64,000 nt of DNA from Symsagittifera roscoffensis. Its lineage: Eukaryota; Xenacoelomorpha; Acoela; Convolutidae. The notes beneath the pieces were generated by a model that saw only the letters and a program-made list of their open reading frames with translations, ran no database searches and had not been told where the DNA came from. The position numbers and the translations under genes were made by a program. Location of the stretch: the NCBI RefSeq assembly GCF_963678635.1, contig NC_087071.1, positions 7,269,624 to 7,333,623 on the forward strand, read 5' to 3'. Numbering within the stretch: position 1 is the first letter of the stretch; every line of letters begins with the position of its first letter. Below, one piece after another: positions 37,501 to 47,400 of this stretch.

Positions 37501-40500
37501 TACTGTTATGCGAGCTGTTCAATTGGTAATGTTATTTAGCACTACTGGCTATCAATTGTATTTAGATTGGATTCATTATTTAGATATGTCTCGAGCGGTA
37601 AAGACCTATCTTGCTTTAAAGGATGCTGGTTCCGATTCCTAGCTTCTGATATTTCGCAAGTCGATCGGCGCAAGTAAGAGCATGATTGGAATAGTATATT
37701 AAGTTGATCTCTATTCAATTGATTCGTAGCTCGGTATAAATCTCCAATGATTGGTATTAATTACCATCAATGTTTACATAGTTAAATAAATATATGATGC
37801 AGCTCTATTTTAACATCAAGGTGAATTATGTAATCTATTCGGTTCAGATGGTTAACTAGAATGAATGACATCATGAAGGGATGATGTCACACAACCTCAC
37901 AAGAGGAAGTCTTCCCGGGTGGTTGAAGTGTTTCATCAGATACATTTACAATAATTCACATAATAATTTAAGACTGCTTTGATTAAGAATATGTACAAGT
38001 ATCAATATGGTATGGGTCTATCAAAAGTTATATCGCAATAATTTAATAAACTCATAGTATTAGAAGCACAGTTTATTAATTCAATTTATAAAACGAGAGA
38101 AGATAAATTATTTTAAACTTAAATGGGAGATAATTTTTAAGCAAGCCACCTTGAGTCGGGGTATGGGAGTTAAAGTGATAGATGATAAGGATAAAATAAT
38201 GATATCATGATGTATTCAGTTGTCAACTGTAACTAAATTTCCACGGCAAGAACTGTCGTGTGGAGTAGCTGAATAGTTTTGGTCGTCGTTTCGTTTTAAT
38301 TTTTGATATCGCTGTCTTCGTTCGTTGTTGCCTTTCATTCTTTTTGTGCTCGTTTGATGCTGAAGTCTTTTTGATATGAGGCGGTGTGGTTCCAATCGTT
38401 GCCTCATAGATTGTGAATTGATTATCAACAACTTAACAGTGATATGTTTTGTTGATTTCTTCACGATTTCTTTTGAAAATTTTCAACTAGCTTAGCAATT
38501 AGTACTTTATATTACTTGCTAAAAGGTTGATATTTCATTTACTGTTCGTTGTCTACTTTTCAGAAGTCTTCTGGTCTTCATCGTATGGGCGTTTTGTGCC
38601 TTTATTGGCCTTACTCCCTGAATGAAGGTGATCGACTTTTTTCTTTGAAAAAGTCAAAATTACACATTTCTACGATGTTTTTGCATTGATCGCGATCATC
38701 GTATTGTGTGTAGTGTCTGGCTTTTTGTTTTTTTTTCAGTTCTTTTCTTCTACTGTAGCTGCACTTCACTCCTATAGGCTATTCAGACAATTTGCTGGTT
38801 CGCCTGAGCAAAATTTGGCGTCAGTTAGAGTAGTTGATAAATTACTTTTTTTTTTTTTTTCATTAATTTCGTTTATCTTTTTTTGATATCTTCTTGGCAT
38901 TCAAGATTCGTGTGTTGTTCTTCAGTATCACTGACAACCTTTTAGGGTTGCCTAACAAGCACATTGGATGTTTGTTGGCTCATTTGAACGCTTTCTTTCT
39001 GAATTTCTGCGAAGATATCCCTCGAATTTTATATTTTTTCTTGTTTTGCCTATCATAATACATGGGAATAGTGTAAATTGATGTATTTCTCCAAATTTTG
39101 ATCTGCTAGTGGATCGACTTCCTGCCTGTTCCTTATTGGTGGTCTAATGATTACTGAGCCCAAAAAATTTCTTTCTTCTCTAGCTAATATTTTTGGGGGG
39201 AGCAGAATCTTTTTATTCGTAATGTTTAAACATGGGCAACAGGTGGATTTTTCGAGATCTCGCGAAGTTGACTTCTCCTAGTGAGCCGACTTCCTGCCTG
39301 AGTCCTAGTTGGGCCTTGAAGGTATTCCACGGGTTCAAAGCGGTTGCATTACGTATATTTCGACTTGGGTGTCAGTTTTTCAGAAAAGCTCAACTTGAGG
39401 AAATGAGAGTTTTCTCGAAATTTTATACTTTTTCTGTTTTATTTTGGTTTTTTCGTGACTTCAATTGTATCGATTGGGTGGTTTTGGAGCTTACATTGTT
39501 AAGAATGCATGCATGAACGTTACTAGCTGATATCGTGATTTTTCGTCACACATAAATAAAGATTTTGATGTTCGTTTTTTCGAAAATGTCGCAAATTAGG
39601 CTGAAAACTCTGCTTTCTTTCAATTTGTCGAGTCCACATCCGATTTTCGGCATGGCTATAGCGTTTATTCCCTTCTGCAGTAGCTGCTGCTTCATGCAGT
39701 TGAGGCTTCTTGACAAATCGTAGTATGTTGGCTTGTCAAAAAATTGTGGTTTTGTGACTAAATTGAAAATTGACTTGTTTTCCCAAGGCAAAGAAACTGA
39801 AACTGATGATCCAACTATCGGTGTTTCAATGCTTTTTAGGGTTGGTTTGATGCATGGGTAGGCGCTGCTGATCTGCTGTGCTACTCCTTTTGCCATTTGA
39901 AAGTCACTTGAGACCCACTCCTGTCACCATATAATAATCCGTATCTGGCGGATGGATAATACGGGTATACTGTCGTCTACTGTTATGCGAGCTGTTCAAT
40001 TGGTAATGTTATTTAGCACTACTGGCTATCAATTGTATTTAGATTGGATTCATTATTTAGATATGTCTCGAGCGGTAAAGACCTATCTTGCTTTAAAGGA
40101 TGCTGGTTCCGATTCCTAGCTTCTGATATTTCGCAAGTCGATCGGCGCAAGTAAGAGCATGATTGGAATAGTATATTAAGTTGATCTCTATTCAATTGAT
40201 TCGTAGCTCGGTATAAATCTCCAATGATTGGTATTAATTACCATCAATGTTTACATAGTTAAATAAATATATGATGCAGCTCTATTTTAACATCAAGGTG
40301 AATTATGTAATCTATTCGGTTCAGATGGTTAACTAGAATGAATGACATCATGAAGGGATGATGTCACAACAAAGCTCAGAAAATCAATTTTATCACTAAG
40401 AAGAAATATTTTTGAAAATCCAGCCACCTAGAGAAAATTCTATATCCTCCCCTGCCAAAAGGCAATTTTTAATACGTTTCTTTCTATATGTCAATCAAAA

Positions 40501-43500
40501 TAGAAACAAAAAATGCTTTTTGTTCAGTAGTCGGCATCCAAAAATTGTTCCATTTCAAGCTCATGTGTTAATAAAAGAATCAATTCAACTTCGGTCACAG
40601 CTCAAGCAAGATTCAAATATTCTCCCAATCAAGATTCAACTATTCGCCTAGTACCCTCTTACCTTTCCTTCCATGGGGTACAACAAGTTATCCAATCCGT
40701 AGAAACTTGACGAGAATCCAAGTGGCTGTCTGTTGGCCAAGTACACGTAATCTTCCCACCAATCTGTGACCCAGTTGGAAGACCACCAGCTTTTGATCGT
40801 CAGATACAACTGCAAAAAAGGACAATCTTTTTTTTAAAGACATTTTGAACAAGTTTCGATTTTTGTAAAAAGAGATTCGTTACTAGATACAAGTATCACA
40901 TATGCTTAACTGTTGAATTAGTTCTTTATAGGGGGTAGCAAATCGCTACTAGTTACCATAGGGGGAGGGGTAGTTAAGGAAATCCCTTTTTACTTATTCC
41001 TTCCAAATTCATAAATATCAATGCTCAATACTGATAGACTAAAATTAAATAAGACTTCAATACTAAATTTGAAGAACCCTTCAATTAGTAAAGGATACGC
41101 TGTTAATTCATTTTGGGTGGAAAACGTAGAAAGGTCCAACAATAAAATATGATAATCAGAAGCGAAAAAAGCATACGATAATTTTCCAAATTCCACATCT
41201 CAATCTTCGAACCACGCATATTTTCTAAGTGAGCGATCAGTTCTTGTGTCAAAACTCTTCCAAAAAAAACTTGATTGAATTTGAAACTCTTGTCCAAATT
41301 CATTAACATTGGTCCACGTGAAGATATAATATTAAATGCGATGATGGTTGTCTGGTTTATTCACCTATTTTTTTTCTCGAGGTGTTACTTCCAGCCCTCA
41401 AACGGGCTATTTGTCCTTATAAATTCCAGTATCCAATATATATATCCATTTATAAATCAATCTATTTCCACCTAACCTGCAAACGGCGTCCGATTCCCTT
41501 TTCGAACTCCTTCGACAACTGTTCCCACTTCGCAAACTTCTCATCATCACACAATGGTCGCATAGTTCTCAGATGTCTTCTTAAAGTGTCTTTCAAAGAG
41601 GGCAGCGGCAATTTAGGCAATGCATGTTGAAACGAATAGAGCATGAAATCTCTGCCGGCCCAGAGTCGTAGGACGATCGCCCAGATTTTTGTGAGAATCG
41701 ACGCTCCTCTGCCTAAAAAAAACGAAAACCTTCAATTTAAACTTAACATTTAGCTTTGGCAACTAATATATGCACCGAGTACATAGGTAACTGGTTAGGC
41801 TACTTTTATAAAATTTAACATGGTTCAAATAGTTAGTTAACTAGAAATCGGAGTTTTTTTCAACAGACGAGGTTGCCTTTCAAATGTACAATTCGCGAAA
41901 CAATCGGCCAAATTTAATATTTTATCTAACAATGCTAGCATAACATAAGCAGCCATTTCATTCACTTAATTGTAAAAAAAAACAGTCTGAGATTCGAACC
42001 CTAAATCTCTTGTTCTTGTTTAGATACTTGAGCTACTCGCCTGGTGCTTCGAACATGAACCCTTGGTATTGAAGGAGACACCATAGACCCCAGCGTGAGA
42101 TTAGGACGAAAGAGAGCCAGAGAATGCTGGCACATAGAGAGCTAGCCAGATAGAAGTCGAGGGGCGGGTTCAGTGTTGAGCTGAAAAGGAAAAATACCTA
42201 TGATTCATTTTAGTGAGAATTCTATGAAAAAATCTTGTAGAATTTGAGTTTTAGAGCGACAATGATCTTTACTTCGAAGAATATAAAACAAGCAACAAGG
42301 ATAGCCTGTTGCTGATTAAGTAGCACGAAAAGCTCCAGCCATCAAAAAATTGTTATCAGAAAATTACAAATAACGATAAAATTGTTTCTAAAAAAAAACT
42401 AAAATTGTTTTACAGAATGTTTCATTTTCGATCGCTCCATTTTTATTTTCTTCAGCAAAGAATATCTGAATTTGATGTTAGACAGCAAGCAAGACAACTA
42501 AAAAAACGTACAAAAACATCAAAAAATTGAAAGAAAAGATTTTCAGAAAATTTTATTTTCGAGTTTTTTCATATTTTCCATTACTTTTCTAGTAAATAAG
42601 AGCTCAATTAGAATATTCAAACTGCAGAACATTTAACATTAAACTATAAACATAGCCATCATACTGGAACAGTGTCAATGATCACAAGAAAACTAAGAAA
42701 AATGGCTTAGATATTTACGAACATTTTTCAAATTTCGAAGAGGGAATATATCAGGTTAGAGCTCTTTGAACTTCGTGAAATGTTTATAATGGGAACTTTT
42801 TAGAAATTCATCCCATTTAGAGAAAACTGGATCAATAGTAATATTTAATTTGCGCGTTAAATTCAGAATGATAACGTCAATTTTTAAAACTGAAATAGTG
42901 GAAAATTAAACTAATAGATTAGCCTCTTTTATTTCTTTCTTTTTTGGTTCTTAATGAGTCTGAAAACCTAACATTTTCCTTATGCGTAGTTGAGGTGAAA
43001 AAAAAACATACTTGGCTGTAAAACTTTGAATAGTTCAGAAGACAAGAATTTTTCAACTTTCGGAAATATCTCACGTTGCAGTAGCAAGTGTAGAAAAAGA
43101 ACGAACACCCGAAAACGATATGAACATTAACTGGACTTTGAAAAAAACAATATTAAACAAAAACAAGCAAAAATACAGAAAAGCTACTCATTTTATATTG
43201 TTTTTCAGAAAATTTCAGAAACACAGTCGAGCAACACAACTACCAGCAATAAGCTTTTAAGCAAAAATAAAAACGAACAATTAAAACGTACGGAGCCAGG
43301 GCTAGTAAATTTACAACACACAGAAGTAAATGAACAACACTTGTAACTACCATGAAAAATGCTACTGCTCAAAAAAAAACGTGATGAATCAAATGATCTA
43401 ACAAAACTTAAGCAAACAAACGAAAGTCCGACCATTCAATTTTTCTCGGAACAAAAAATAATTTCAGGCCAACTGCAAAAAAGAAGGTCCGACCGCGACT

Positions 43501-44575
43501 CGAAACCCCGGACATTATGTTCCAAAGGCAACCGCGTTACCCCCAGACTAATTCTGAAACTTCTTGATGTTGAATAATAAAGCAAGTTCAATTTTGTACA
43601 AAATTGTAGGAAATGTTGTTTACGGGAATACAAAATTTCTGATCTGATGGCACTCCCGGCTTGTTAAAACTGAGTCTATCAATTAAATTATTATCGGTCC
43701 TGAAACAAAATTAGCTTCAATACAATGAAGTCAATTAAAAAACCAGGTGCCATTCAAATCATCTGAAAACAGCGCTAAAACTTATGAACTCAACTACCTG
43801 AATCAAAAATATATAAATAAGGTTGAATGCTCAAAAAGAAGTAGTAATTAAAGTTTTGAGCAAAATTTCTTTTGCGAAACGAACTAAAATGTGAAGAAAA
43901 TTCTGGTACCCGATTACAATACCCTTGCTAATCCTAAGGGTAATAAACAGTCAGATTGAATCAAAAATCAAAACAGTGACTCACACGTGATTGCATTGTT
44001 TTTTTATCGCTCACCTGAAATAGGATGAGACGAATCTATTTATGTGATAAGTAGGTGGCAGATCAGCAAACTGCAGAGCCAGAATAATGAAGAACACCAG
44101 AATCCAGCTGGCCCATGTAGCCGGATAGACCCCTGAAAGAAAAACCCATTATAGACAATTTACTGAAGTTTTATGTTCCAGATAACCCAAATTTGAAAGA
44201 TAGAAACTCGATGAGCGGTCAAAGTGAGCTCGGCACCCAATTAAGTGCACTTTTGCCAGAACTTTAAGATGCCTAATTTAATTTTTTCTTAACCGCCGAG
44301 AAAAAATGAGATCCAACAAATAAACGGACAACTTCTACTGTGTTGATATGAAGTGACCATTTTCTTAAAAACCGTTCATCCGAGAAATAAAAACAAAGCT
44401 GTTCTTTTAAATAGTAACCTGTAATGAAGCGACGTTGCAACCAAGTCAAAGATTTCTGCCAGGACCTCAGTCCCGACATAAACACAGCAGTCAATGCATG
44501 GTTGTCTACTTTCAGATTCCATCCTTCTGGTGTCACTATAAACTGGAAGGCGACAGCTGGCTGTGCTTCAGCCAT
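31517..44575 (-). CDS. CPT1: Carnitine O-palmitoyltransferase 1
   Basis: CPT1 sits in the outer mitochondrial membrane and transfers long-chain acyl groups from CoA to carnitine, the malonyl-CoA-controlled step of fatty-acid import for beta-oxidation. Exons (minus strand): 44575-44419, 44132-44015, 42180-42041, 41712-41477, 40809-40663, 37302-37079, 36310-36143, 34534-34416, 34015-33821, 33181-32673 and 31807-31517. They total 2,304 nt, 767 residues, against ~773 in mammals; every phase matches. The N-terminus MAEAQPAVAFQFIVTPEGW matches the malonyl-CoA-sensing N-terminus. Membrane segments are at about residues 57-75 and 101-123. Catalytic EHSWADAP puts His at ~474 (mammalian H473). Other hallmarks are KSWWSSNWVTDWWE, LCSAQYVRAFNTTRIP, FGKGFMKK, YEASMTRLYREGRTET, GSGIDRHLFCLY, WRLSTSQT, GGGFNTVDSDGYGISY and FHISSKFSSAKTDS. 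All key residues are intact. The intron-3 donor is either GC (42,040) or a weak GT four bases on. Confidence 0.96.
31960..32100. repeat. Dispersed repeat in CPT1 intron 10, with G tract
   Basis: GTTACTAGGTACCATAGGGG...TAGTTAA.GA.ATCC recurs at about 40,880-40,990 (CPT1 intron 4). This copy has an uninterrupted run of ten G at about 32,050. Another homopolymer, C17, is at 33,500-33,516. Confidence 0.6.
34885..35560. repeat. 172-bp tandem repeat array in CPT1 intron 7
   Basis: Four to five units with ~172-173-bp spacing. CAACCTGGTCTATCGATT occurs at 35,061, 35,233 and 35,406, each followed by AAACCCTTAAT..CAAATCTGGA and GGGTAGTTTTTGAGGAAATCG. Flanking units are more diverged. Confidence 0.93.
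36713..36790 (-). other. Partial duplicate of CPT1 exon 6 (possible alternative or decayed exon)
   Basis: Minus-strand reading gives LKDRLKHFKHRAQVAVNGW, which parallels DKDRLRHINHTTHVAVNCW at the end of exon 6 (37,079-37,150). It ends in AATGGCTG followed by GTAATG, a donor in phase 2 exactly like that of exon 6 (GGAAA then GTGAGT), so it could splice in frame to exon 7. Upstream similarity fades after about 25 codons, and no good acceptor was found, so it is more likely a decayed duplicate than a full mutually exclusive exon. Confidence 0.6.
36870..37045. repeat. Degenerate ~32-bp tandem repeats
   Basis: TCAAGATCCTCCAAAAACTTG-type units (variants TCAAATCCTCCAAACTTG, TCAAACTCCTCAAAAAAG) recur about five times in CPT1 intron 6, just downstream of exon 6. 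Confidence 0.6.
37453..37891 (-). repeat. 3' LTR
   Basis: 439 bp, flanked outside by ACAAA. In plus orientation it starts TATAATAATCCG and ends GATGATGTCACA. Contains a tRNA-like stretch at 37,588-37,643 on the plus strand. Confidence 0.93.
37588..37643 (+). other. tRNA-like sequence inside the LTR
   Basis: GTCTCGAGCGGTAAAGAC folds as a D-arm (GTCT/AGAC) with an A-box-like core. ATCTT...AGGAT forms a 5-bp anticodon-type stem with a 7-base loop. GCTGGTTCCGATTCCTAGC is a T-arm with a B-box. Repeated in the other LTR at 40,065-40,120. It runs antisense to the element. Confidence 0.45.
38216..38464 (-). other. Basic 82-codon ORF in the LTR element
   Basis: Arg/Lys/Gln-rich reading (QRLEPHRLISKRLQ, KRMKGNNERRQRYQKLKRND) near the 3' LTR, in the element's own orientation. 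It might be a remnant of a basic gag or pol tail, or chance. No motif recognised. Confidence 0.25.
39546..39923 (-). CDS. TARG1/OARD1-like macro domain protein, N-terminally short
   Basis: The ATG frame (39,896) encodes 116 residues; the open frame extends nine codons further upstream, to a TGA inside the primer site. The upstream codons read EWVSSDFQ, then MAKGVAQQI, the macro-domain HCxSxDxxMxxGxA region. FNLVTK (Lys49), DKPTYYDL, MPKIGCGLD (Asp90) and the C-terminal TNIKIFIY strand follow. In TARG1, Lys84 and Asp125 do the ADP-ribosyl-ester hydrolysis; here Lys49 and Asp90 have the same 41-residue spacing. The first beta strand and part of the ADP-ribose site (~25 residues) are missing, unless an upstream exon splices at CAG/GAG (39,921). 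The protein may be partial. Likely role: removing or binding ADP-ribose on proteins. Confidence 0.75.
   Translation of the reverse strand, partial: QEWVSSDFQMAKGVAQQISSAYPCIKPTLKSIETPIVGSSVSVSLPWENKSIFNLVTKPQFFDKPTYYDLSRSLNCMKQQLLQKGINAIAMPKIGCGLDKLKESRVFSLICDIFEKTNIKIFIYV
39910..39929 (-). other. Primer-binding site of the LTR element
   Basis: Directly follows the 5' LTR on the minus strand and starts TGGTGACAGGAGTGGG. TGG pairs with a tRNA CCA end, and the rest resembles the complement of a leucine-tRNA 3' end, with about one mismatch from memory. The clear TGG start here, and none at the other LTR edge, fixes the orientation. No good polypurine tract was found at the 3' LTR. Confidence 0.6.
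39930..40368 (-). repeat. 5' LTR
   Basis: 439 bp, apparently identical to the 3' LTR, with the second ACAAA target duplicate at 40,369-40,373. LTR identity implies very recent integration. Confidence 0.93.
40375..40457. repeat. Dispersed repeat, copy 2
   Basis: Second copy of the 7,013-7,111 repeat. It begins right after the right target duplication, so the LTR element landed at its edge. Confidence 0.5.
40880..40990. repeat. Dispersed repeat in CPT1 intron 4
   Basis: GCTACTAGTTACCATAGGGGGAGGGGTAGTTAAGGAAATCC-type sequence, related to 31,960-32,100. Confidence 0.6.
41983..42041 (-). repeat. tRNA-like segment overlapping the CPT1 intron-3 donor
   Basis: Starting at the exon-3 end, the minus strand reads GCGAGTAGCTCAAGTATC (A-box-like). 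It continues to GAGATTTAGGGTTCGAATCTC, a 6-bp T-arm-like stem GAGATT/AATCTC around a B-box, and after CAGACTG a run of nine T. So the 5' splice site (CACCAG/GCGAGT or GGCGA/GTAGCT) lies in tRNA-like sequence. Confidence 0.5.
42300..42345. repeat. Short dispersed repeat GGATAGCC..TTGCTG...TTCCGACCA
   Basis: A ~45-bp motif, here GGATAGCCTGTTGCTG followed by AAGCTCCAGCCA. Related copies at about 264-304 (inverted), 2,403-2,446, 10,150-10,192 and 11,294-11,334 end in AGTTCCGACCA or ATTCCGACCA. The two copies at 264 and 2,403 sit in the arms of the large inverted repeat. Confidence 0.5.
43486..43548 (-). repeat. tRNA-like segment in CPT1 intron 2
   Basis: The minus strand starts GTCTG and ends CGGAC (an acceptor-like pairing). 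It has a D-arm-like GGTAACGCGGTTGCC and a B-box GGTTTCGAGTCGC. Degenerate; SINE head candidate. Confidence 0.45.
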
Positions 44576-45300
44576 TTCAAACGCTTACTTTTGACTTTGT
44601 ATTTCCAAACAAACTCTGGCAATTAACTGCAGGAACGAAACTGATCTGAAAATCAATTCTATTTTTGAGCACAATTTAACTTCCTCTTGCTTTAACAGAT
44701 ATACAATTTCAGCTCTATCCAACTGGAACGCTAACTTGGTCAGAAATGAATAAAACTCAGTTTCGACTGTACTCTTCTTAAATCATGATTCAAAGAACCG
44801 AGTTTACGTTAATTTAAAGAACTTCGATCTTTGAGCTCAACAGAGAGCGATAGACAGTATTAACTTTGACCTAACTTAAAGGCGTGTAACCGAGTTCGAA
44901 CCTATGATTGGCTAATTTCGAGTTTTCAGAGTGGACTTTGAATCATGATACGATCGATTGAGAAGACCTTTGATCGGATTTATTTCAGATTGCGTTTAAG
45001 TAAATTTGAAGATTCAGTTTGAAAGCGTGGTGGATTAACTTTAACCGTAAGAAAATTCCCGATGAATTAGAAGCTGTGTCAAACGAATGACCTTTACACC
45101 ATCCAAGAACATTTTTAAAAAATATGCTTCAACTAGGTTTCTTTTGTCTGTCACACAAAAACACATTTTGACACAGAGGTGAAGTGCAGCTTCGCACCAC
45201 TTGCGATACAACATAATCATAAAACATAGGCGCTACGCGCAATACACCGAAGGCATAGAAACTGAAGCAAAAACCAAACAACTTGAACAACTAATAATTG
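44576..45300. other. Upstream flank of CPT1
   Basis: Should contain the CPT1 5' UTR and promoter. I see no TATA box at a convincing position and no other ORF worth calling. A copy of the palindromic repeat family is at 45,179-45,197. Confidence 0.5.
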
Positions 45301-45303
45301 AAG

Positions 45304-45620
45304 AATAACAGTTCTAGAACAAAAAATCGTACTAATACATGTATACACCAAAATTTTGCTATATCGAGAAAGAGCCTGAAATAACAGTTCTAGAACTAAA
45401 AATCGTACTAACACATGTATAGGTTAAATTTTTGATATATCAACGAAGATCATAAAATAACACTTCTAGAACTAAAAATCGTACTAACACATGTATACAC
45501 CAAAATTTTGCTATATTGGCAAAGATCATGAAATAACAGTTCGAGAGCTAAAAATCGTACTAACACATGTATACGTCAAATTTTTGCTATATTGACAAAG
45601 ATCATGGAATAACAGTTCTA
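45304..45620. repeat. 76-77-bp tandem repeat
   Basis: ATAACAGTTCTAGAAC...AAAATCGTACTAACACATG starts at 45,304, 45,381, 45,458, 45,533 and 45,609: four units plus a partial one, diverged by about 10-20%. Units contain ACACATGTATAC and TTTTGCTATAT. Confidence 0.93.
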
Positions 45621-45921
45621 TAAATAAATATATAAATAAATAAAAGCAAAAGTGAAATATACAAATAATTAAATAGACATGAAAAAATATATATGAACAA
45701 ATAACCAAACAAACAGACCCATAATATGAATAAATGAAAATAAATAAATGAAATAAATACACATACAAAAATAATAAAAGCAAAACTAAATGAAAGAAAG
45801 AATAATTAAATAAATATAGAAATAAATATCAACAAGTAAACAAAACACACCTGATAAATAAATGAGCAATAAAAAAATAAATCAATACATAAATAAATAA
45901 ATAAATACATAAATAAATACA

Positions 45922-45952
<31 letters not shown>

Positions 45953-46265
45953 AAGCAAAAGTGAAATGTACAAATAATTAAATAGACATGAAAAAATATA
46001 TATGAACAAATAACCAAACAAACAGACCCATAATATAAATAAATGAAAATAAATAAATTAAATAAATACACACGCAGAAATAATAAAAGCAAAACTAAAT
46101 GAAAGAAAGAATAATTAAATAAATAAACAAAACACGTGATAAAAATAAACAAAAATAAATATGTACATACATAAATTATAAATAAATATAAGCAAACTAA
46201 ACATAATTAAATAAATAGAAGAACAGATAATTAAATAAATAAAGATGAACAAATAAAGAAACAAA
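45621..46265. repeat. (AAAT)n-rich low-complexity block with a ~175-bp direct duplication
   Basis: Long AAAT/AAATAC microsatellite text. 45,641-45,818 is repeated at about 45,951-46,125 (AGCAAAAGTG, AATAGACATG, ACCAAACAAACAGACCC in the same order), offset ~310 bp. Open frames here are artefacts of stop-poor AT-rich repeats. Confidence 0.9.
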
Positions 46266-46539
46266 CATACGCAATCACGTGACATAGCGCGATATAGTCC
46301 AGCCCACATGATAATTGATAACTGTGGACGTTATTTGTCGACACTTGACAACAGACAACATTAAAAAAAAAACCCCGTTACACGATACCATAACACCTTG
46401 ACTAAAGTCTTCGGTGTAAAAAGCGTGAGTCGGAAAAATGAAAAATGCTGAAAAAATTAGGTGAACCAAAATTTTCTTATGTCTCAATGCAGGTTACCTA
46501 GGGCTCAGCTAAAGCTGGAGGTAATTACTTAATATTTTT

Positions 46540-47400
46540 TGATTTTGCTATACTGATGCGGGGCGAAATGCGTCAATAATTAAACTTAACCCAAAACCTT
46601 AGTTGTTTCTCAATAAAATGAGAAAAGTGAAAATTTAGGGATTTTGGAATTTTCCCCAAGACCACGCCTTTCTCTTACAAACAAAATCTCAGGTTTGATA
46701 GGGTACTTTTTGATAAAATTCAAAAAGTTTCTATAAAATAGTCAAAATTCGAAAATCAGTAACTTTTTTCTGCTAAATGCAGATCGTGGCCGGTAAAGAA
46801 GAGAAGATTCCCAAAAGCAGCCGTATTTCTCGATTGAGCACTTGACCTGAAAATTGGTAATTTTCGAGACGAGTAAAAAAAACTTCCAAAAAACGTGTTT
46901 AAAGGCAACAACTTTTTTCTAACAGAAACTGGGCGTAGCAAATTATAAAGTTAAGCTTGCAACAACCTGTTGCGTCGATTAAAGCTGTGATATCAGTTTT
47001 GGCAGGATAGTTAGAGAAAAGGTCAAAAAACGGTCAACAAATCAGAGAGCTGAAAATTCCGACAATCATAACTTTTTGTTTCAAAAAACAATTGGACGTA
47101 GCCGCTTAAGTAGAAGAGTTTCAATCAATCTATTATTTCGATTGAACCCAAAAACCTAGGTTTGGCCGGGTAGTTCTCGAGAAAAATAAAAAGGTTTCAA
47201 AAAACAGTCAAAAAATCAAAACTTTGACTTTTCCGAGGGCCATAAATTGTTATGTATACAAACTTTGGGCGTAGTCGCATTTGCAACGGCTTCCAACAAC
47301 CCATTCTTTGGATTGAACCCAAAAACTCTGATATAGAAGGGTATTTTTTGGTTATATTGATTAATTTTTAAAAAAAGCTGAAAAATTTATAGGCTTGTCA
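46540..47400. repeat. Degenerate ~165-bp tandem array
   Basis: TGGGCGTAGC (46,930), TTGGACGTAGCCGCTTAAG (47,092) and TTGGGCGTAGTCGC (47,267) mark successive units, each followed by CCAACAACC.. or CAATC..ATT and GATTGAACCCAAAAAC. Same family as 14,000-14,460 and 34,885-35,560. Confidence 0.75.

Larger units (their letters stand above)
37453..40368 (-). mobile_element. Non-autonomous LTR retrotransposon with a macro-domain ORF
   Basis: Two direct repeats of 439 bp (37,453-37,891 and 39,930-40,368), which look identical throughout, bound a 2,038-bp interior. Both outer flanks are ACAAA (37,448-37,452 and 40,369-40,373), a 5-bp target-site duplication. On the minus strand the LTR begins TGTGACATCATCC, and the base after the 5' LTR starts TGGTGACAGGAGTGGG, a tRNA-primer-like site, so the element is taken to run minus. 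No reverse transcriptase, protease or integrase was recognised; the interior is too short. It carries a TARG1-like macro ORF next to the primer site and an Arg/Lys-rich ORF near the 3' LTR. It inserted recently into CPT1 intron 5, in the same orientation as the gene. Confidence 0.92.

Noticed and set aside
37453-40368. Reading the LTR element in plus orientation
   Set aside because: No TGG-type primer site follows the left LTR and no polypurine tract precedes the right LTR, whereas the minus strand has both a TGG primer site and the macro ORF in sense. Orientation remains an inference.
44881-44930. tRNA gene suggested by GAGTTCGAACC
   Set aside because: Only a B-box-like string; no A-box at the right distance and no cloverleaf.
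45304-45620. CRISPR-like array of 77-bp period
   Set aside because: The whole unit is repeated and diverged evenly; there is no repeat/spacer alternation.
45526-46309. Several hydrophobic minus-strand ORFs resembling membrane proteins
   Set aside because: They are translations of (AAAT)n microsatellite, which gives Leu/Phe/Tyr/Ile-rich text in any frame.
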